Positions 1 to 10,056 of a stretch of DNA of 64,000 nt are shown here, in pieces. Position numbers and translations under genes: made by a program. Where the stretch lies: assembly GCF_018408855.1 (NCBI RefSeq), contig NZ_AP024322.1, positions 1,488,001 to 1,552,000 of the forward strand, given 5' to 3'. Position 1 is the first letter of the stretch, and each line of letters opens with the position of its first letter. This DNA comes from Caballeronia sp. NK8. Lineage in GTDB: Bacteria > Pseudomonadota > Gammaproteobacteria > Burkholderiales > Burkholderiaceae. The notes under the pieces were generated by a model that worked only from the letters and a program-made list of their open reading frames with translations, was not told the DNA's origin and made no database searches.

Positions 1-38
1 CCCCAACACGAGCCGCCGCTCAACATAAAAGGAAGATC

Positions 39-395
39 ATGCTGCGGGAATTCGTCATCGCCTGTGCTCTCGCAACGCCCGTGTGCGCGTTCGCGTTTAC
101 CGGCAACGATCTGAACAAGCTCTGCACCAAAACGGATCCCAATTCGCGAACCGCCTGCGCGGCCTATATCGAAGGCGCGGCGGACGGCATCTACAACACG
201 ATCGAGGCGATCGGCGGAACCTCCGGGCCGCAGATCGGCCAGTATTTCTGCCTGCCGGCGGACGTGAAGCCGCAGCAACTCACGGACGCGGTGCGCAAGT
301 ACATCGCCAATAATCCCGACAAGGCCGATTTCAACGCGACCACGATGGTCTCGCTCGGTCTCGGCAAGGCGTTTCCCTGCAAGGCGGAACGCTGA
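39..395 (+). CDS. Rap1a/Tai-family immunity-like secreted protein
   Basis: A 118-residue secreted protein resembling the Rap1a/Tai family, whose studied members are periplasmic immunity proteins against type VI secretion amidase effectors. A signal peptide covers about residues 1-19. The mature part is a small domain with four cysteines (C29, C40, C71, C114), suitable for disulphides in the periplasm. A purine-rich AAGGAAG stretch precedes the ATG. No amidase effector gene is visible beside it, although the sequence upstream is cut off by the window edge. The family name is recognised from overall sequence character; an immunity role here is inference, and many Burkholderiaceae carry orphan copies. 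Confidence 0.72.
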   Translation: MLREFVIACALATPVCAFAFTGNDLNKLCTKTDPNSRTACAAYIEGAADGIYNTIEAIGGTSGPQIGQYFCLPADVKPQQLTDAVRKYIANNPDKADFNATTMVSLGLGKAFPCKAER

Positions 396-530
396 TCGTC
401 TTTTGACGCCGGGGCGCCATCGGGCGTCCTGGCGTCGCGCTGCATCGCGCGGCGATCCGCATCCGTGCGATGCGGCCTTCGTATTCACTTCGCCGCCTCC
501 ACTTTCACGAAGCTGATCTTCGCGACGCTC

Positions 531-1754
531 ATGCTCCCACTCGATCACTTCCTGAATCTCGCCGAACGGCCGCTCGGCACCTGGCCCGGCGCGCTGGTCG
601 TCGCCGTCATCGCCGTGGCCGTCGCGGTGGGCGTGCATCGTATCGGCGCGCGCATCCTGACGCGCATCGCGCGGCCTTATCCGCTGATGAGCGTCGTGTT
701 GCGCTACATCGACACGCCCGCGCTCATCCTGCTCATCATCCTCGGCATCGGCTTCGTGATCTTCGAGGCGCCCGATGCGCTGCCTTTGATCGGCGTGCTG
801 CGCGATATCGAAACGGTCGCGCTGATCGCCGCGCTCACGTTCCTCGCGGCGCGTTCGGCCAGCGCGGTGGGCGAGGCGATCGTGCAGGCGCATCCGCTCG
901 ACACCGACGACAATCTCAACGCGCGCCGCATCCACACGCAGGCGCGCGTGCTCGCGCGCTCGGTGATGGTGGTGATCGTGATCATCGGCTTCGGCGCGGC
1001 GCTGATGGCGTTTCCGAGCGTCAGGCAGATCGGCGCGAGCCTGCTGGCTTCGGCGGGGGTCGCCGGACTCGTCGCCGGGATCGCGGCGCGGCCCGTGCTC
1101 GGCAATCTGATCGCGGGCTTGCAGATCGCGCTGTCGCAGCCGATCCGCCTCGACGATGTCGTCGTGATTCAGGGCGAGTGGGGGCGCGTCGAGGAGATCA
1201 CGGGCACGTATGTTTCGATCCGCATCTGGGACCAGCGGCGGCTCATCGTGCCGTTGCAGTGGTTCATCGAGAATCCGTTCACGAACTGGACGCGCAACAG
1301 CTCGCAGATCATCGGCACGGTGTTTCTGTATGTCGATTACCGCATGCCGATCGCACCGCTGCGCGAAGAACTGGAGCGCATACTCGCGCACGCGCCGGAA
1401 TGGGACGGACGCGTGCAGGTGCTGCAAGTCACCGACGCCACCGATCGCGCCATGCAGTTGCGCGTGCTCGTCAGTTCCTTCGATTCGGCGCTCAACTGGG
1501 ATTTGCGCTGCCGCGTGCGCGAAGGGCTCGTAAACTTCGTGCAGGCGGCGTATCCGCAGTATCTGCCGCGTGCGCGCGCGGATCTGTCGACGGACAAGGA
1601 CCGCCACGTCGATTTCGCGCCGCCGCTGGAGCGCCCGGGCACGGCGCAGGCGGCCAGCACGGCGAACACACCCGCCGATCCGGTCGCGAGCCGCGGCGAG
1701 CCGAGTGGACCGGACCCGCGCGCACATTCGATGGCATCAACCGGGAAGACCTGA
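531..1754 (+). CDS. MscS-family mechanosensitive ion channel
   Basis: Inner-membrane small-conductance mechanosensitive channel that releases solutes on hypo-osmotic shock. About five hydrophobic segments precede the pore-lining helix, whose glycine/alanine-rich run (GASLLASAGVAGLVAGIAA) sits near residues 172-190. The beta domain follows (VVVIQGEWGRVEEITG, then FTNWTRN). The last ~50 residues are a low-complexity Ala/Pro/Ser tail not needed for the fold. An upstream GTG at 465 would add 22 residues; the ATG at 531 was preferred because the hydrophobic core begins soon after it, but neither start has a convincing ribosome-binding site. otsA follows 76 bases later, so both may serve osmotic adaptation. 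Confidence 0.85.
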   Translation: MLPLDHFLNLAERPLGTWPGALVVAVIAVAVAVGVHRIGARILTRIARPYPLMSVVLRYIDTPALILLIILGIGFVIFEAPDALPLIGVLRDIETVALIAALTFLAARSASAVGEAIVQAHPLDTDDNLNARRIHTQARVLARSVMVVIVIIGFGAALMAFPSVRQIGASLLASAGVAGLVAGIAARPVLGNLIAGLQIALSQPIRLDDVVVIQGEWGRVEEITGTYVSIRIWDQRRLIVPLQWFIENPFTNWTRNSSQIIGTVFLYVDYRMPIAPLREELERILAHAPEWDGRVQVLQVTDATDRAMQLRVLVSSFDSALNWDLRCRVREGLVNFVQAAYPQYLPRARADLSTDKDRHVDFAPPLERPGTAQAASTANTPADPVASRGEPSGPDPRAHSMASTGKT

Positions 1755-1830
1755 ACCCACACGGCATTCTCCAGTCGAAAATTTCGGGTTTATCCTGAAA
1801 AATAACGTTCGAAGAGGAAAAGGAAAGCAT

Positions 1831-3216
1831 ATGAGCCGTCTCGTCGTCGTATCCAACCGGGTCGCCACACCGACCGAAACCAAGGGCTCCGCGGGCGGGC
1901 TCGCCGTCGGCGTCTTCGGCGCGCTGAAGGACAGCGGCGGCGTCTGGTTCGGCTGGAGCGGCGATGTGGTGAGCGAAACCGTCGCGAACCAGGGGCCAAA
2001 GCTCGAACAGGACGGCGCGGTGACGTTCGCGACCGTCGGCCTGCCGAAGAAGGACTACGACCAGTATTACCGCGGCTTTTCCAACGCGATGCTGTGGCCG
2101 GTCTTCCACTATCGCAACGATCTCGCCGTCTATGAGCGCGACGAATACACCGGCTACCGGCGCGTGAACGCGTGGCTCGCGCACAAGCTCATCAAGCTGC
2201 TCGAACCCGACGACATCATCTGGGTTCACGACTATCACCTGATCCCGTTCGCCGAGGCGCTGCGCTCGGCGGGCATCGCCAATCGCATCGGATTCTTTCT
2301 GCACATTCCGTTTCCGTCGCCGCAGATTCTCCTGAACATCCCGCCGCATGAGGAGCTCGTGAAGTCGCTGTGCTGCTATGACGTCGTCGGCTTTCAGACC
2401 GAGCGCGATCGCATCGCGTTTCATGATTACATCGTGCGGCACGCGCACGGCACCGCGACGCCCGACGGACACGTGGAAGCGTTCGGCAGAAAGCTCAGGA
2501 CGAACGTCTATCGCATCGGCGTGTTTCCGGACGAGATCGCCGAGCAGGCCGAGCGCGGCGAAGCGCGTCAGGACGTGATGGACCTGAAGCAGAGTCTCGA
2601 AGGCCGCAAGCTCATCATGAGCGTGGACCGGCTCGATTACTCGAAGGGGCTCGTCGAGCGCTTTCGCGCGTTCGAGCATTTCCTGGAGAAGTCGCCGGAG
2701 TGGCGCGGCAACGTCACGCTCGTGCAGATCGCGCCGCCGACGCGCTCGGACGTCGAAACCTATCAGCAGATCCGCCAGAACCTGGAATATGAAGCGGGGC
2801 GCATCAACGGCCGTTACTCCGGGCTCGATTACACGCCGATCCGCTATCTCAACCAGCGCTACGACCGCTGGAAGCTGATGTCGCTGTTTCGCGAATCGCA
2901 GATCGGGCTCGTCACGCCGCTGCGCGACGGCATGAACCTCGTCGCGAAGGAATACGTCGCCGCGCAGAATCCCGATGATCCCGGCGTGCTCGTGCTGTCG
3001 CAATTCGCGGGCGCGGCCGATGAAATGACCGGCGCGGTGATGGTCAATCCGCACGATATCGTCGGCACCAGCGAGGCGATCGGGCGCGCGCTCGCGATGC
3101 CGCTCGCCGAGCGCAAGCAACGCTACGAAACCAACATGACGGCGCTGCGCAAGCACGATCTCGGCGTGTGGCGCGACGACTTTCTCGCGGATCTGCGCGG
3201 CGCGCCGAAAGCGTAA
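1831..3216 (+). CDS. otsA: Alpha,alpha-trehalose-6-phosphate synthase
   Basis: Cytoplasmic GT20 glycosyltransferase joining UDP-glucose to glucose-6-phosphate to give trehalose-6-phosphate, the first step of the OtsA-OtsB route to the osmoprotectant trehalose. The 461 residues are close to the E. coli enzyme length. Family motifs are all present: the N-terminal VVSNRV with a following GG loop, WVHDYHL, the [10 protein letters not shown] strand-helix, [10 protein letters not shown], and the C-terminal [13 protein letters not shown] for nucleotide-sugar binding. A GAGGAAAAGGA stretch ahead of the ATG fixes the start. No OtsB phosphatase gene lies in this window. The preceding MscS gene supports an osmotic-stress context. 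Confidence 0.97.
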   Translation: MSRLVVVSNRVATPTETKGSAGGLAVGVFGALKDSGGVWFGWSGDVVSETVANQGPKLEQDGAVTFATVGLPKKDYDQYYRGFSNAMLWPVFHYRNDLAVYERDEYTGYRRVNAWLAHKLIKLLEPDDIIWVHDYHLIPFAEALRSAGIANRIGFFLHIPFPSPQILLNIPPHEELVKSLCCYDVVGFQTERDRIAFHDYIVRHAHGTATPDGHVEAFGRKLRTNVYRIGVFPDEIAEQAERGEARQDVMDLKQSLEGRKLIMSVDRLDYSKGLVERFRAFEHFLEKSPEWRGNVTLVQIAPPTRSDVETYQQIRQNLEYEAGRINGRYSGLDYTPIRYLNQRYDRWKLMSLFRESQIGLVTPLRDGMNLVAKEYVAAQNPDDPGVLVLSQFAGAADEMTGAVMVNPHDIVGTSEAIGRALAMPLAERKQRYETNMTALRKHDLGVWRDDFLADLRGAPKA

Positions 3217-3466
3217 CCGCCGCGCGAAACGAGTGTTTCGCCCCTGTAACAGAGCGATGAAAGTGCAAGAATCGCCCGCGATATGCGCATCGGCCCCCGA
3301 TAATGCGTTCAACACGACACTCATCGACGGACAGCGCGAGACGGAATAACGCGTAAGGGCAAACCTCGTTGCCCCGCCTTACGGCCCGCTGTCATACTCG
3401 ATGCGCGTCGCGGCCGGCTCGCGAAGCCTGGCGCCGCACGTCGATATCCGCATGGAGACGAGAACG

Positions 3467-4537
3467 ATGAGAATTGCCCAGATTGCTCCGCTGACCGAAT
3501 CGGTGCCGCCGAAGCTCTATGGCGGGACCGAGCGCGTCGTGTCGTACCTCACCGAGGCGCTCGTCGAGCTCGGGCACGAGGTGACGCTCTTCGCAACCGG
3601 CGATTCGCAGACCAGCGCCAACCTGGAAGCCGTGTGGCCGCGCGCGTTGCGGCTCGATCCGGCGATCCGCGACCGCATCGCGCCTCACATGCTGTTGATG
3701 GAACTGGTGCGCCGGCGCGCCGAGGAGTTCGACGTCCTGCACTTCCATATGGACTATTACTCTTTTTCGCTCTTCAAGCGTCAGGAGACGCCGTTTCTCA
3801 CGACCATGCACGGCCGCCTCGATCTGCCCGAGCAGCAGCCGGTATTCGATACCTTCAACACGGCGCCCGTTGTCTCCATTTCAGATTCGCAACGGCATCC
3901 GCTGCCGCAGGCGAAGTGGATCACCACGGTCTATCACGGCTTGCCTGAAATGCTCTACACGCCGCAGCCGGTGCAGCAGAAGTATCTCGCGTTCCTCGGG
4001 CGCATTTCGCCGGAAAAGCGTGTCGATACCGCGATCCGCATCGCGGGCCGTTGCGGCCTGCCGATCAAAATCGCCGCCAAGGTCGATGCCGCCGATCACG
4101 AGTACTTCGAGCGCGAGATCGCGCCGTTGCTGGAGTTGCCGTACGTCGATTACGTCGGCGAGATCAACGACAGCCAGAAGGCCGAATTCCTGTCGGGCGC
4201 GCATGCGCTGCTGTTCCCGATCGACTGGCCGGAGCCCTTCGGGCTCGTGATGATCGAAGCGATGGCGTGCGGTACGCCGGTCATCGCGTTCAATCGCGGC
4301 TCGGTGCCGGAAGTGCTGGATGAGGGCGTCTCGGGCTTTATCGTCGAGGATGAAATCGGCGCGGTGGCCGCGGTGAACCGGCTGCACACGTTGCCGCGTG
4401 AGCGCGTGCGCGCGCGCTTCGAGGAGCGCTTCACGTCGCATCGCATGGCGCGGCAATATATCGACGCCTACCAGGCGGTCGTGCGCGCGCAAAAGCGTGC
4501 GCGCTTCAAGCTGATCGATCGCGCGACCACGTCCTGA
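3467..4537 (+). CDS. Glycosyltransferase family 4 protein
   Basis: GT-B fold glycosyltransferase of family GT4. The N-terminal part starts with the typical MRIAQIAPL and a glycine loop (YGGTERVVSYL) for the acceptor domain. The C-terminal domain carries EKRVDTAIRIA and the donor-binding EPFGLVMIEAMACGTPVIAF, which holds the E-x7-E pair of retaining GT-B enzymes. At 356 residues it is of usual length. The start at 3467 matches the conserved N-terminus; a longer frame from 3401 adds 22 residues without family similarity. Acceptor and product cannot be told from sequence. It ends just before a strong bidirectional terminator and is probably transcribed separately from otsA, 250 bases upstream. 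Confidence 0.88.
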   Translation: MRIAQIAPLTESVPPKLYGGTERVVSYLTEALVELGHEVTLFATGDSQTSANLEAVWPRALRLDPAIRDRIAPHMLLMELVRRRAEEFDVLHFHMDYYSFSLFKRQETPFLTTMHGRLDLPEQQPVFDTFNTAPVVSISDSQRHPLPQAKWITTVYHGLPEMLYTPQPVQQKYLAFLGRISPEKRVDTAIRIAGRCGLPIKIAAKVDAADHEYFEREIAPLLELPYVDYVGEINDSQKAEFLSGAHALLFPIDWPEPFGLVMIEAMACGTPVIAFNRGSVPEVLDEGVSGFIVEDEIGAVAAVNRLHTLPRERVRARFEERFTSHRMARQYIDAYQAVVRAQKRARFKLIDRATTS

Positions 4538-4550
4538 CCGGTCGAAAAAA

Positions 4551-4606
4551 ACAGAAAAAAACCGCCGTGTGCCGTGACCCGAAGGTCGCGTCACACGGCG
4601 GTTTTG
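4551..4606. terminator. Bidirectional Rho-independent terminator
   Basis: Perfect 11-bp stem (ACCGCCGTGTG at 4561-4571 pairing with 4592-4602), with an A-rich run on the left (4545-4560) and a TTTT on the right. It lies between two convergent genes, the glycosyltransferase and the SYLF lipoprotein, and can end transcripts from both sides. Confidence 0.85.
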
Positions 4607-4630
4607 CATTCGCCGCGAAACGGCGCGCGC

Positions 4631-5224
4631 TCAGTACTTGATGCGCGACACCTTCGTGCCTTGCAGCGAGACATCGGCCATCAGACCGGCGTTGGTCAGC
4701 ACGATGGCTTCGACCGGCTTCGTGGCCGTGGTCGTGTCGATCACGCCGTTCGCGCCCATCTTCACGAGCGCCACGGAGGCATCCGCACCCGCCGACCAGC
4801 CGTCGGAATTGCGGAATTTGTCGAGGGCGTCCTGCGTCATGAACAGGAAGATCAGCGCCTTCGATTGCGCACCCGCCTGCAGACCGAACGAGCCGGACGT
4901 CGTGCTGTAATAGCCGACGGTGCCGCCGCCCACGCGCAACGCGCCCTTGCCGTACTGCGCGCCGACGATGAAACCCGCCTGCAGCACCGATGGGAACACC
5001 AGCACGCCGCGCGCCTTCGCGACCAGTTCGCGCGAGCCGCCTACGGTGGAGTAGAGACGCTGCATGGTGCTGTCGACATCGGCGTCGATGGCACGGCGGT
5101 CATCGGAGGCGCCCGCGGCCGCTTCGGCGCCGGTATTCTTATTGGCCGTGCAGCCGGCAAGCGCGAGGCCTCCCAGTGCCAGAACGGCGGTCGACTTGAG
5201 CATGAAGTTTCGTCTTTGCATCAT
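4631..5224 (-). CDS. SYLF-domain (Ysc84-like) lipid-binding lipoprotein
   Basis: A 197-residue lipoprotein with a SYLF/Ysc84 domain, a family that binds phosphoinositide-like lipids in eukaryotes and is common but poorly understood in proteobacteria. The signal peptide ends in the lipobox LALAGC at about residue 24. The domain shows KARGVLVFPSVLQAGFIVG, the GxGxL-like ALRVGGGTVGYYS, and the hydrophobic AGAQSKALIFLFMT strand. Two adjacent ATG codons (5224 and 5221) could start it; the second has better spacing from the GGAG. It is probably monocistronic and converges on the terminator it shares with the upstream glycosyltransferase. Confidence 0.85.
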   Translation of the reverse strand: MMQRRNFMLKSTAVLALGGLALAGCTANKNTGAEAAAGASDDRRAIDADVDSTMQRLYSTVGGSRELVAKARGVLVFPSVLQAGFIVGAQYGKGALRVGGGTVGYYSTTSGSFGLQAGAQSKALIFLFMTQDALDKFRNSDGWSAGADASVALVKMGANGVIDTTTATKPVEAIVLTNAGLMADVSLQGTKVSRIKY

Positions 5225-5623
5225 TGTTCTCCATCGTGGAATTTAGGAAACCCCATAAGAGCGGGAGGGTGAGGCACGCAAAGTTATAGCACAGCAAAGT
5301 GAAACACGAGCCTCGTCCCATGCGCCCACAGCCTTGTCACGCTTGGGTTGTCAGGTTTCGCAACATTTCGGGCTCGATCAATCGAACTTGAAGCTTACTC
5401 CGAACCCGGCCTCTAACCGCTGGCCGGGACGGTAAATTACATAAAACTTTCGATTGTTTGATCCGTCTCATATCAGGGTAGACGAAGCTTCGACTAAACC
5501 GAAGAGAAACGGCGTTTTCGCCCGAACGCGCCACCTCGAGGCAGGCATAATTTTCGTGCGCCTTGCCCTTTGGCATTGCGAAAACCGCAAAGGCAAGTAG
5601 CAACGACCGTACCCGGCCATCGT
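5225..5623. other. Intergenic region without a recognised gene
   Basis: About 400 bases between the start of the SYLF lipoprotein gene and the end of the small membrane-protein gene. It should hold the SYLF promoter. The only structure seen is a 7-bp stem (5405-5411 with 5422-5428) with a ten-base loop and no U-tract. Base composition is lower in GC around 5430-5480 than in the flanks. Confidence 0.5.
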
Positions 5624-6094
5624 TCAGGGATGAGTCGTCGTTTTTACTTCGGCGTGCGAGGGCGACGGCGCATGCTGCGGACGCCGCAGCGCGCGCCTGA
5701 TTCCGCCGATCAACATGCCGAGCACGAGCAGAAACGCGGCCGGCACGACCCAGTAGCCGACGAACGCGTGCCAGAGGTAATCCGCGAGCGTCGCCTTGCG
5801 ATGCGCGAACTCGTCGAGCGCTTCCTGATGTCTGACCGCGTTGGCCGCGAGGATATCGGCGGGGCAGCCGGCAGCGCGTGCCTCGTCGGGCGACCCGTGG
5901 CAACGCCCGGCAGCGCCGGCGGCGCGCTGCGCGTCGGTCAGCTCCCAGGTCGAAAGCGACTTCTGGAGATCGACGTTGTTGTACGCCATCTCCTCGCGCA
6001 CTTCATTGACCGCGACGATCAGCACCGGCACGAACCAGAACGTGATCACGACGAGCCACCGCCTGAACCAGCGGTTCTTGTGTCTCCATGCCAT
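5624..6094 (-). CDS. Small inner-membrane protein of unknown function
   Basis: A 156-residue protein with two predicted membrane helices: one near residues 11-27 (WLVVITFWFVPVLIVAV) and one near 113-133 (VGYWVVPAAFLLVLGMLIGG). The loop between them is polar, contains two cysteines and is probably periplasmic; the C-terminal tail is basic and cytoplasmic. I do not recognise the family. The ATG at 6094 was chosen because it sits just before the basic residues and first helix; a longer open frame continues upstream but lacks protein-like composition. It lies alone between two intergenic stretches. Confidence 0.6.
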   Translation of the reverse strand: MAWRHKNRWFRRWLVVITFWFVPVLIVAVNEVREEMAYNNVDLQKSLSTWELTDAQRAAGAAGRCHGSPDEARAAGCPADILAANAVRHQEALDEFAHRKATLADYLWHAFVGYWVVPAAFLLVLGMLIGGIRRALRRPQHAPSPSHAEVKTTTHP

Positions 6095-6265
6095 CCAATG
6101 CCTCCATGCGCGGCGTGTCGCCTCGCTCGAAACGGCGGCGGCCGATGGCGTGTTTCTTGTATTGGTGAGGGGGCCGCCTCCGCACCATCTTATGAGAAAA
6201 AGACGACGGTGCGAATCAATTGCTTGGGTGCAGTGCAATAACGGCGGCAAAAACGGGTGATTACG

Positions 6266-6293
6266 AAAGACGCCGCGCGCGAACGGCGCGGCG
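6266..6293 (-). terminator. Possible terminator of the psiF-like gene
   Basis: An 8-bp GC stem (CGCCGCGC at 6271-6278 with 6286-6293) lies 22 bases after the psiF-like stop codon. On the minus strand it is followed by TCTTTCG and, further on, by TTTTT. The U-tract is weak, so termination is plausible but uncertain. Confidence 0.4.
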
Positions 6294-6315
6294 GTAAGGC
6301 AGTCGCCGCCAGCGA

Positions 6316-6612
6316 TCAGCCCTTGTTGCTGAGGCAGCTCTTCATGAACGCCTTGCGGTCGTCGCCTTTCTTGTCTGCCGCCTGGCTGTTGCATGCGGTC
6401 ATCTTCTGCTGTTGCGTCATCGGCGCGGAGGCGGCGGCCGGCGCTGCCGACAGACAGCTCTTCATGAATGCCTTGCGGTCGTCGCCTTTTTTGTCGCCCG
6501 CCTGTTTGTTGCAGTCCGACATCTTGTTTTGCTGGCTGTTGGCGGCCAAGGCTGCATTCGCACCGAGCGTCAGGCTCAGCACGGCGATGAGGGCGGTGGC
6601 TCGAATGGTCAT
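6316..6612 (-). CDS. psiF: PsiF-repeat periplasmic protein
   Basis: A 98-residue secreted protein with two copies of the PsiF repeat, the unit found in E. coli PsiF, which is induced by phosphate starvation and has no known activity. The signal peptide ends around ALAA at residue 24. Each repeat has the pattern QQ(N/K)KM-x2-CN and GDDRKAFMKSCLS, at about residues 27-55 and 68-95. The repeats are so similar that an internal duplication is visible in the DNA as well. The ATG at 6612 begins the signal peptide. No clear Pho box was seen upstream, so phosphate control is only assumed from the family name. Confidence 0.85.
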   Translation of the reverse strand: MTIRATALIAVLSLTLGANAALAANSQQNKMSDCNKQAGDKKGDDRKAFMKSCLSAAPAAASAPMTQQQKMTACNSQAADKKGDDRKAFMKSCLSNKG

Positions 6613-6869
6613 GTGACGCTCCCTGATTTGATAGACGGTTATTTTTCGAGGCGGGTGTCCGTAGCGGCATGCCGCCCGAGGCATTATGGCAAACCCAATA
6701 TGAACGGTGTGCGGCATAGGGTGAAATCGGGAGGGCGGGAATGAGGCTTGCAGGAAGCTTTCATGATCGGCATCAACGATGCTCTTCCGTGCATCGCAGC
6801 CGATCCGCACGAAGCAGGCTGCCGACGTATGATCGTGCGACGCATGTCCAACGCTCAAGGAGACGGTTC

Positions 6870-7151
6870 ATGTCCACGCCGCTGTCCGACCATTACAAAG
6901 GCTTCGAAATCAAGGTGCAGGCATTGCGGCGCGCGAAGGAGCGCGACGAACCGGATGACGGTCCGCGTCACTTCGATATCGTCGTGACGATCGCGAGAAG
7001 CGCGCACGGCGACAGCGGCCGCTCGGTCATGTTCGGCGTGCCCGAACAGGAACCCTTCGACAGTCCGATCGATGCAACGCGCGCGGGCATCGACTACGCG
7101 CGCGACATCATCGACAACAAGGTGGAAGGGCAGTCGGTCGAAGATCTTTGA
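6870..7151 (+). CDS. Conserved small protein, unknown function
   Basis: A 93-residue soluble protein with no signal peptide or membrane segment. It begins MSTPLSDHYKGFEIKVQA and is rich in Asp, Glu and Arg, with a core strand (HFDIVVTIARS) and a C-terminal helix (RAGIDYARDIIDNKVEG). The pattern (a short beta-rich fold ending in an amphipathic helix) resembles small uncharacterised Burkholderiaceae proteins, but I do not recognise a named domain. CAAGGAGACGG just upstream is a good ribosome-binding site for the ATG. It is likely monocistronic, with the ribose operon leader following it. Confidence 0.7.
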   Translation: MSTPLSDHYKGFEIKVQALRRAKERDEPDDGPRHFDIVVTIARSAHGDSGRSVMFGVPEQEPFDSPIDATRAGIDYARDIIDNKVEGQSVEDL

Positions 7152-7253
7152 ACGTCTCAAAGCTCTACACGTTAGCCCGATTGACCTCACGCGCCTCTCC
7201 AACGAGAATCGACGGCGAGCAAACGTTGAAACCACGCCCACAGGGCGACCGAA

Positions 7254-7307
7254 GGCAAGCGAAGTGTAATGGAGCGCGCGCGACAGGGCGCGCGCTGATC
7301 GCTTGCC
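7254..7307 (+). promoter_or_regulatory. Nested stem structure in the ribose-operon leader
   Basis: Two nested perfect stems lie ~90-140 bases before the binding-protein gene. The outer stem pairs GGCAAGCGA (7254-7262) with TCGCTTGCC (7299-7307). The inner stem pairs AGCGCGCGC (7273-7281) with 7288-7296 around a six-base loop. No U-tract follows, so it is not an ordinary terminator. It could stabilise the mRNA leader, or simply end transcription from the small gene upstream. Confidence 0.4.
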
Positions 7308-7393
7308 CTGGCCGTCCGCGCGGCTCGACGCACGGCTCACGTTCGCTGCATCTCGCATGACCAACAAACCAGAACAAAGCACTGGAGATCCGC

Positions 7394-8356
7394 ATGAACC
7401 GAACCATTCGCCGGCGCGTCGTCAAGGCCGCCGTCGCGCTCGCCGCGTGCGCGGCACTGCCGCTCGCCTCGTCATCCGTTTTCGCGCAAACGCCGGCCAA
7501 GCCGAAGGTCGCGCTCGTCATGAAGTCGCTCGCCAACGAGTTCTTCCTGACGATGGAAAACGGCGCGAAGGACTATCAGGCGCACAACGCCAGCCAGTTC
7601 GACCTGATCACCAACGGCATCAAGGACGAAACCGACACGGCCGCGCAGATCCGCATCGTCGAGCAGATGATCGTCTCGAAGGTCGACGCGCTCATCATTG
7701 CGCCGGCCGATTCGAAGGCGCTCGTGCCGGTGATCAAGAAGGCTGCGGACGCGGGCATCATCGTGGTGAACATCGACAACCGGCTCGATCCGGACGTGCT
7801 CAAGTCCAAGGATCTGAACGTGCCGTTCGTCGGCCCGGACAACAAGAAGGGCGCGCGCAAGGTCGGCGACTATCTCGCGCCCAAACTCAAGAAGGGCGAT
7901 GAAGTCGCGATCATCGAAGGCGTGACCACCACCACGAACTCGCAGGCGCGCAGCGCGGGCTTCAAGGAAGCTATGGACGCGGCCGGCATGAAGGTCGTAG
8001 CGCTGCAATCGGGCGAATGGGAGATCGACAAGGGCAACGCGGTCGCCTCGCAGATCCTGAACGCCAACCCGAACGTGAAGGCGCTCCTGTGCGACAACGA
8101 CAACATGGCGATCGGCGCGGTGTCGGCGATTCGCGCGGCGGGCAAGGCGGGCAAGGTGCAGGTCGTCGGCTTCGACAACATCGGCGCGATCAAGCCGATG
8201 CTCAAGGACGGCCGCGTGCTCGCGACGGCCGACCAGTACGCGGCGAAGCAGGCGGTGTTCGGCATCGACGTGGCGCTGAAGGCGATCGCCGGCCACAAGA
8301 AGCAGTCGGAGCTGTCGCAGGTCGTGGAAACGCCTGTCGATCTCATCACCAAGTGA
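7394..8356 (+). CDS. rbsB: Ribose-type ABC transporter substrate-binding protein
   Basis: Periplasmic sugar-binding protein of the RbsB class (Peripla_BP_4 fold), 320 residues. A signal peptide with a basic start ends near residue 31 (SSVFA). The mature protein shows the family features KVALVMKSLANEFF, the hinge-side IIAPADSKALVPVIKKA, IVVNIDNRLD, and the second-lobe ALLCDNDNMAIGAVSAIRAAG followed by VQVVGFDNI. It captures the sugar and hands it to the permease encoded two genes downstream. The GAG of CTGGAGATCCGC precedes the ATG at good spacing. A ribokinase closes the operon, which favours ribose or a similar pentose, but the sugar is inferred. Confidence 0.9.
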   Translation: MNRTIRRRVVKAAVALAACAALPLASSSVFAQTPAKPKVALVMKSLANEFFLTMENGAKDYQAHNASQFDLITNGIKDETDTAAQIRIVEQMIVSKVDALIIAPADSKALVPVIKKAADAGIIVVNIDNRLDPDVLKSKDLNVPFVGPDNKKGARKVGDYLAPKLKKGDEVAIIEGVTTTTNSQARSAGFKEAMDAAGMKVVALQSGEWEIDKGNAVASQILNANPNVKALLCDNDNMAIGAVSAIRAAGKAGKVQVVGFDNIGAIKPMLKDGRVLATADQYAAKQAVFGIDVALKAIAGHKKQSELSQVVETPVDLITK

Positions 8357-8454
8357 GCCGGCGCGAATGCCTCAAGTTCGCGGCCATCGTGCCGATAACA
8401 TGCTGACGTGCCCGTGAACCCAGCGAGGATGCACAGCGAGCCTTGAAGCGCCCC

Positions 8455-10056
<1,602 letters not shown>

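Noticed and set aside
5337..5903. Minus-strand open frame of 188 codons overlapping the small membrane-protein gene
   Set aside because: Arg-rich composition typical of off-frame reading, and it overlaps a better-supported gene.
7219..7229. LacI-type operator around AACGTT before the ribose-type operon
   Set aside because: Only the six central bases are symmetric; a chance match of this size is common.
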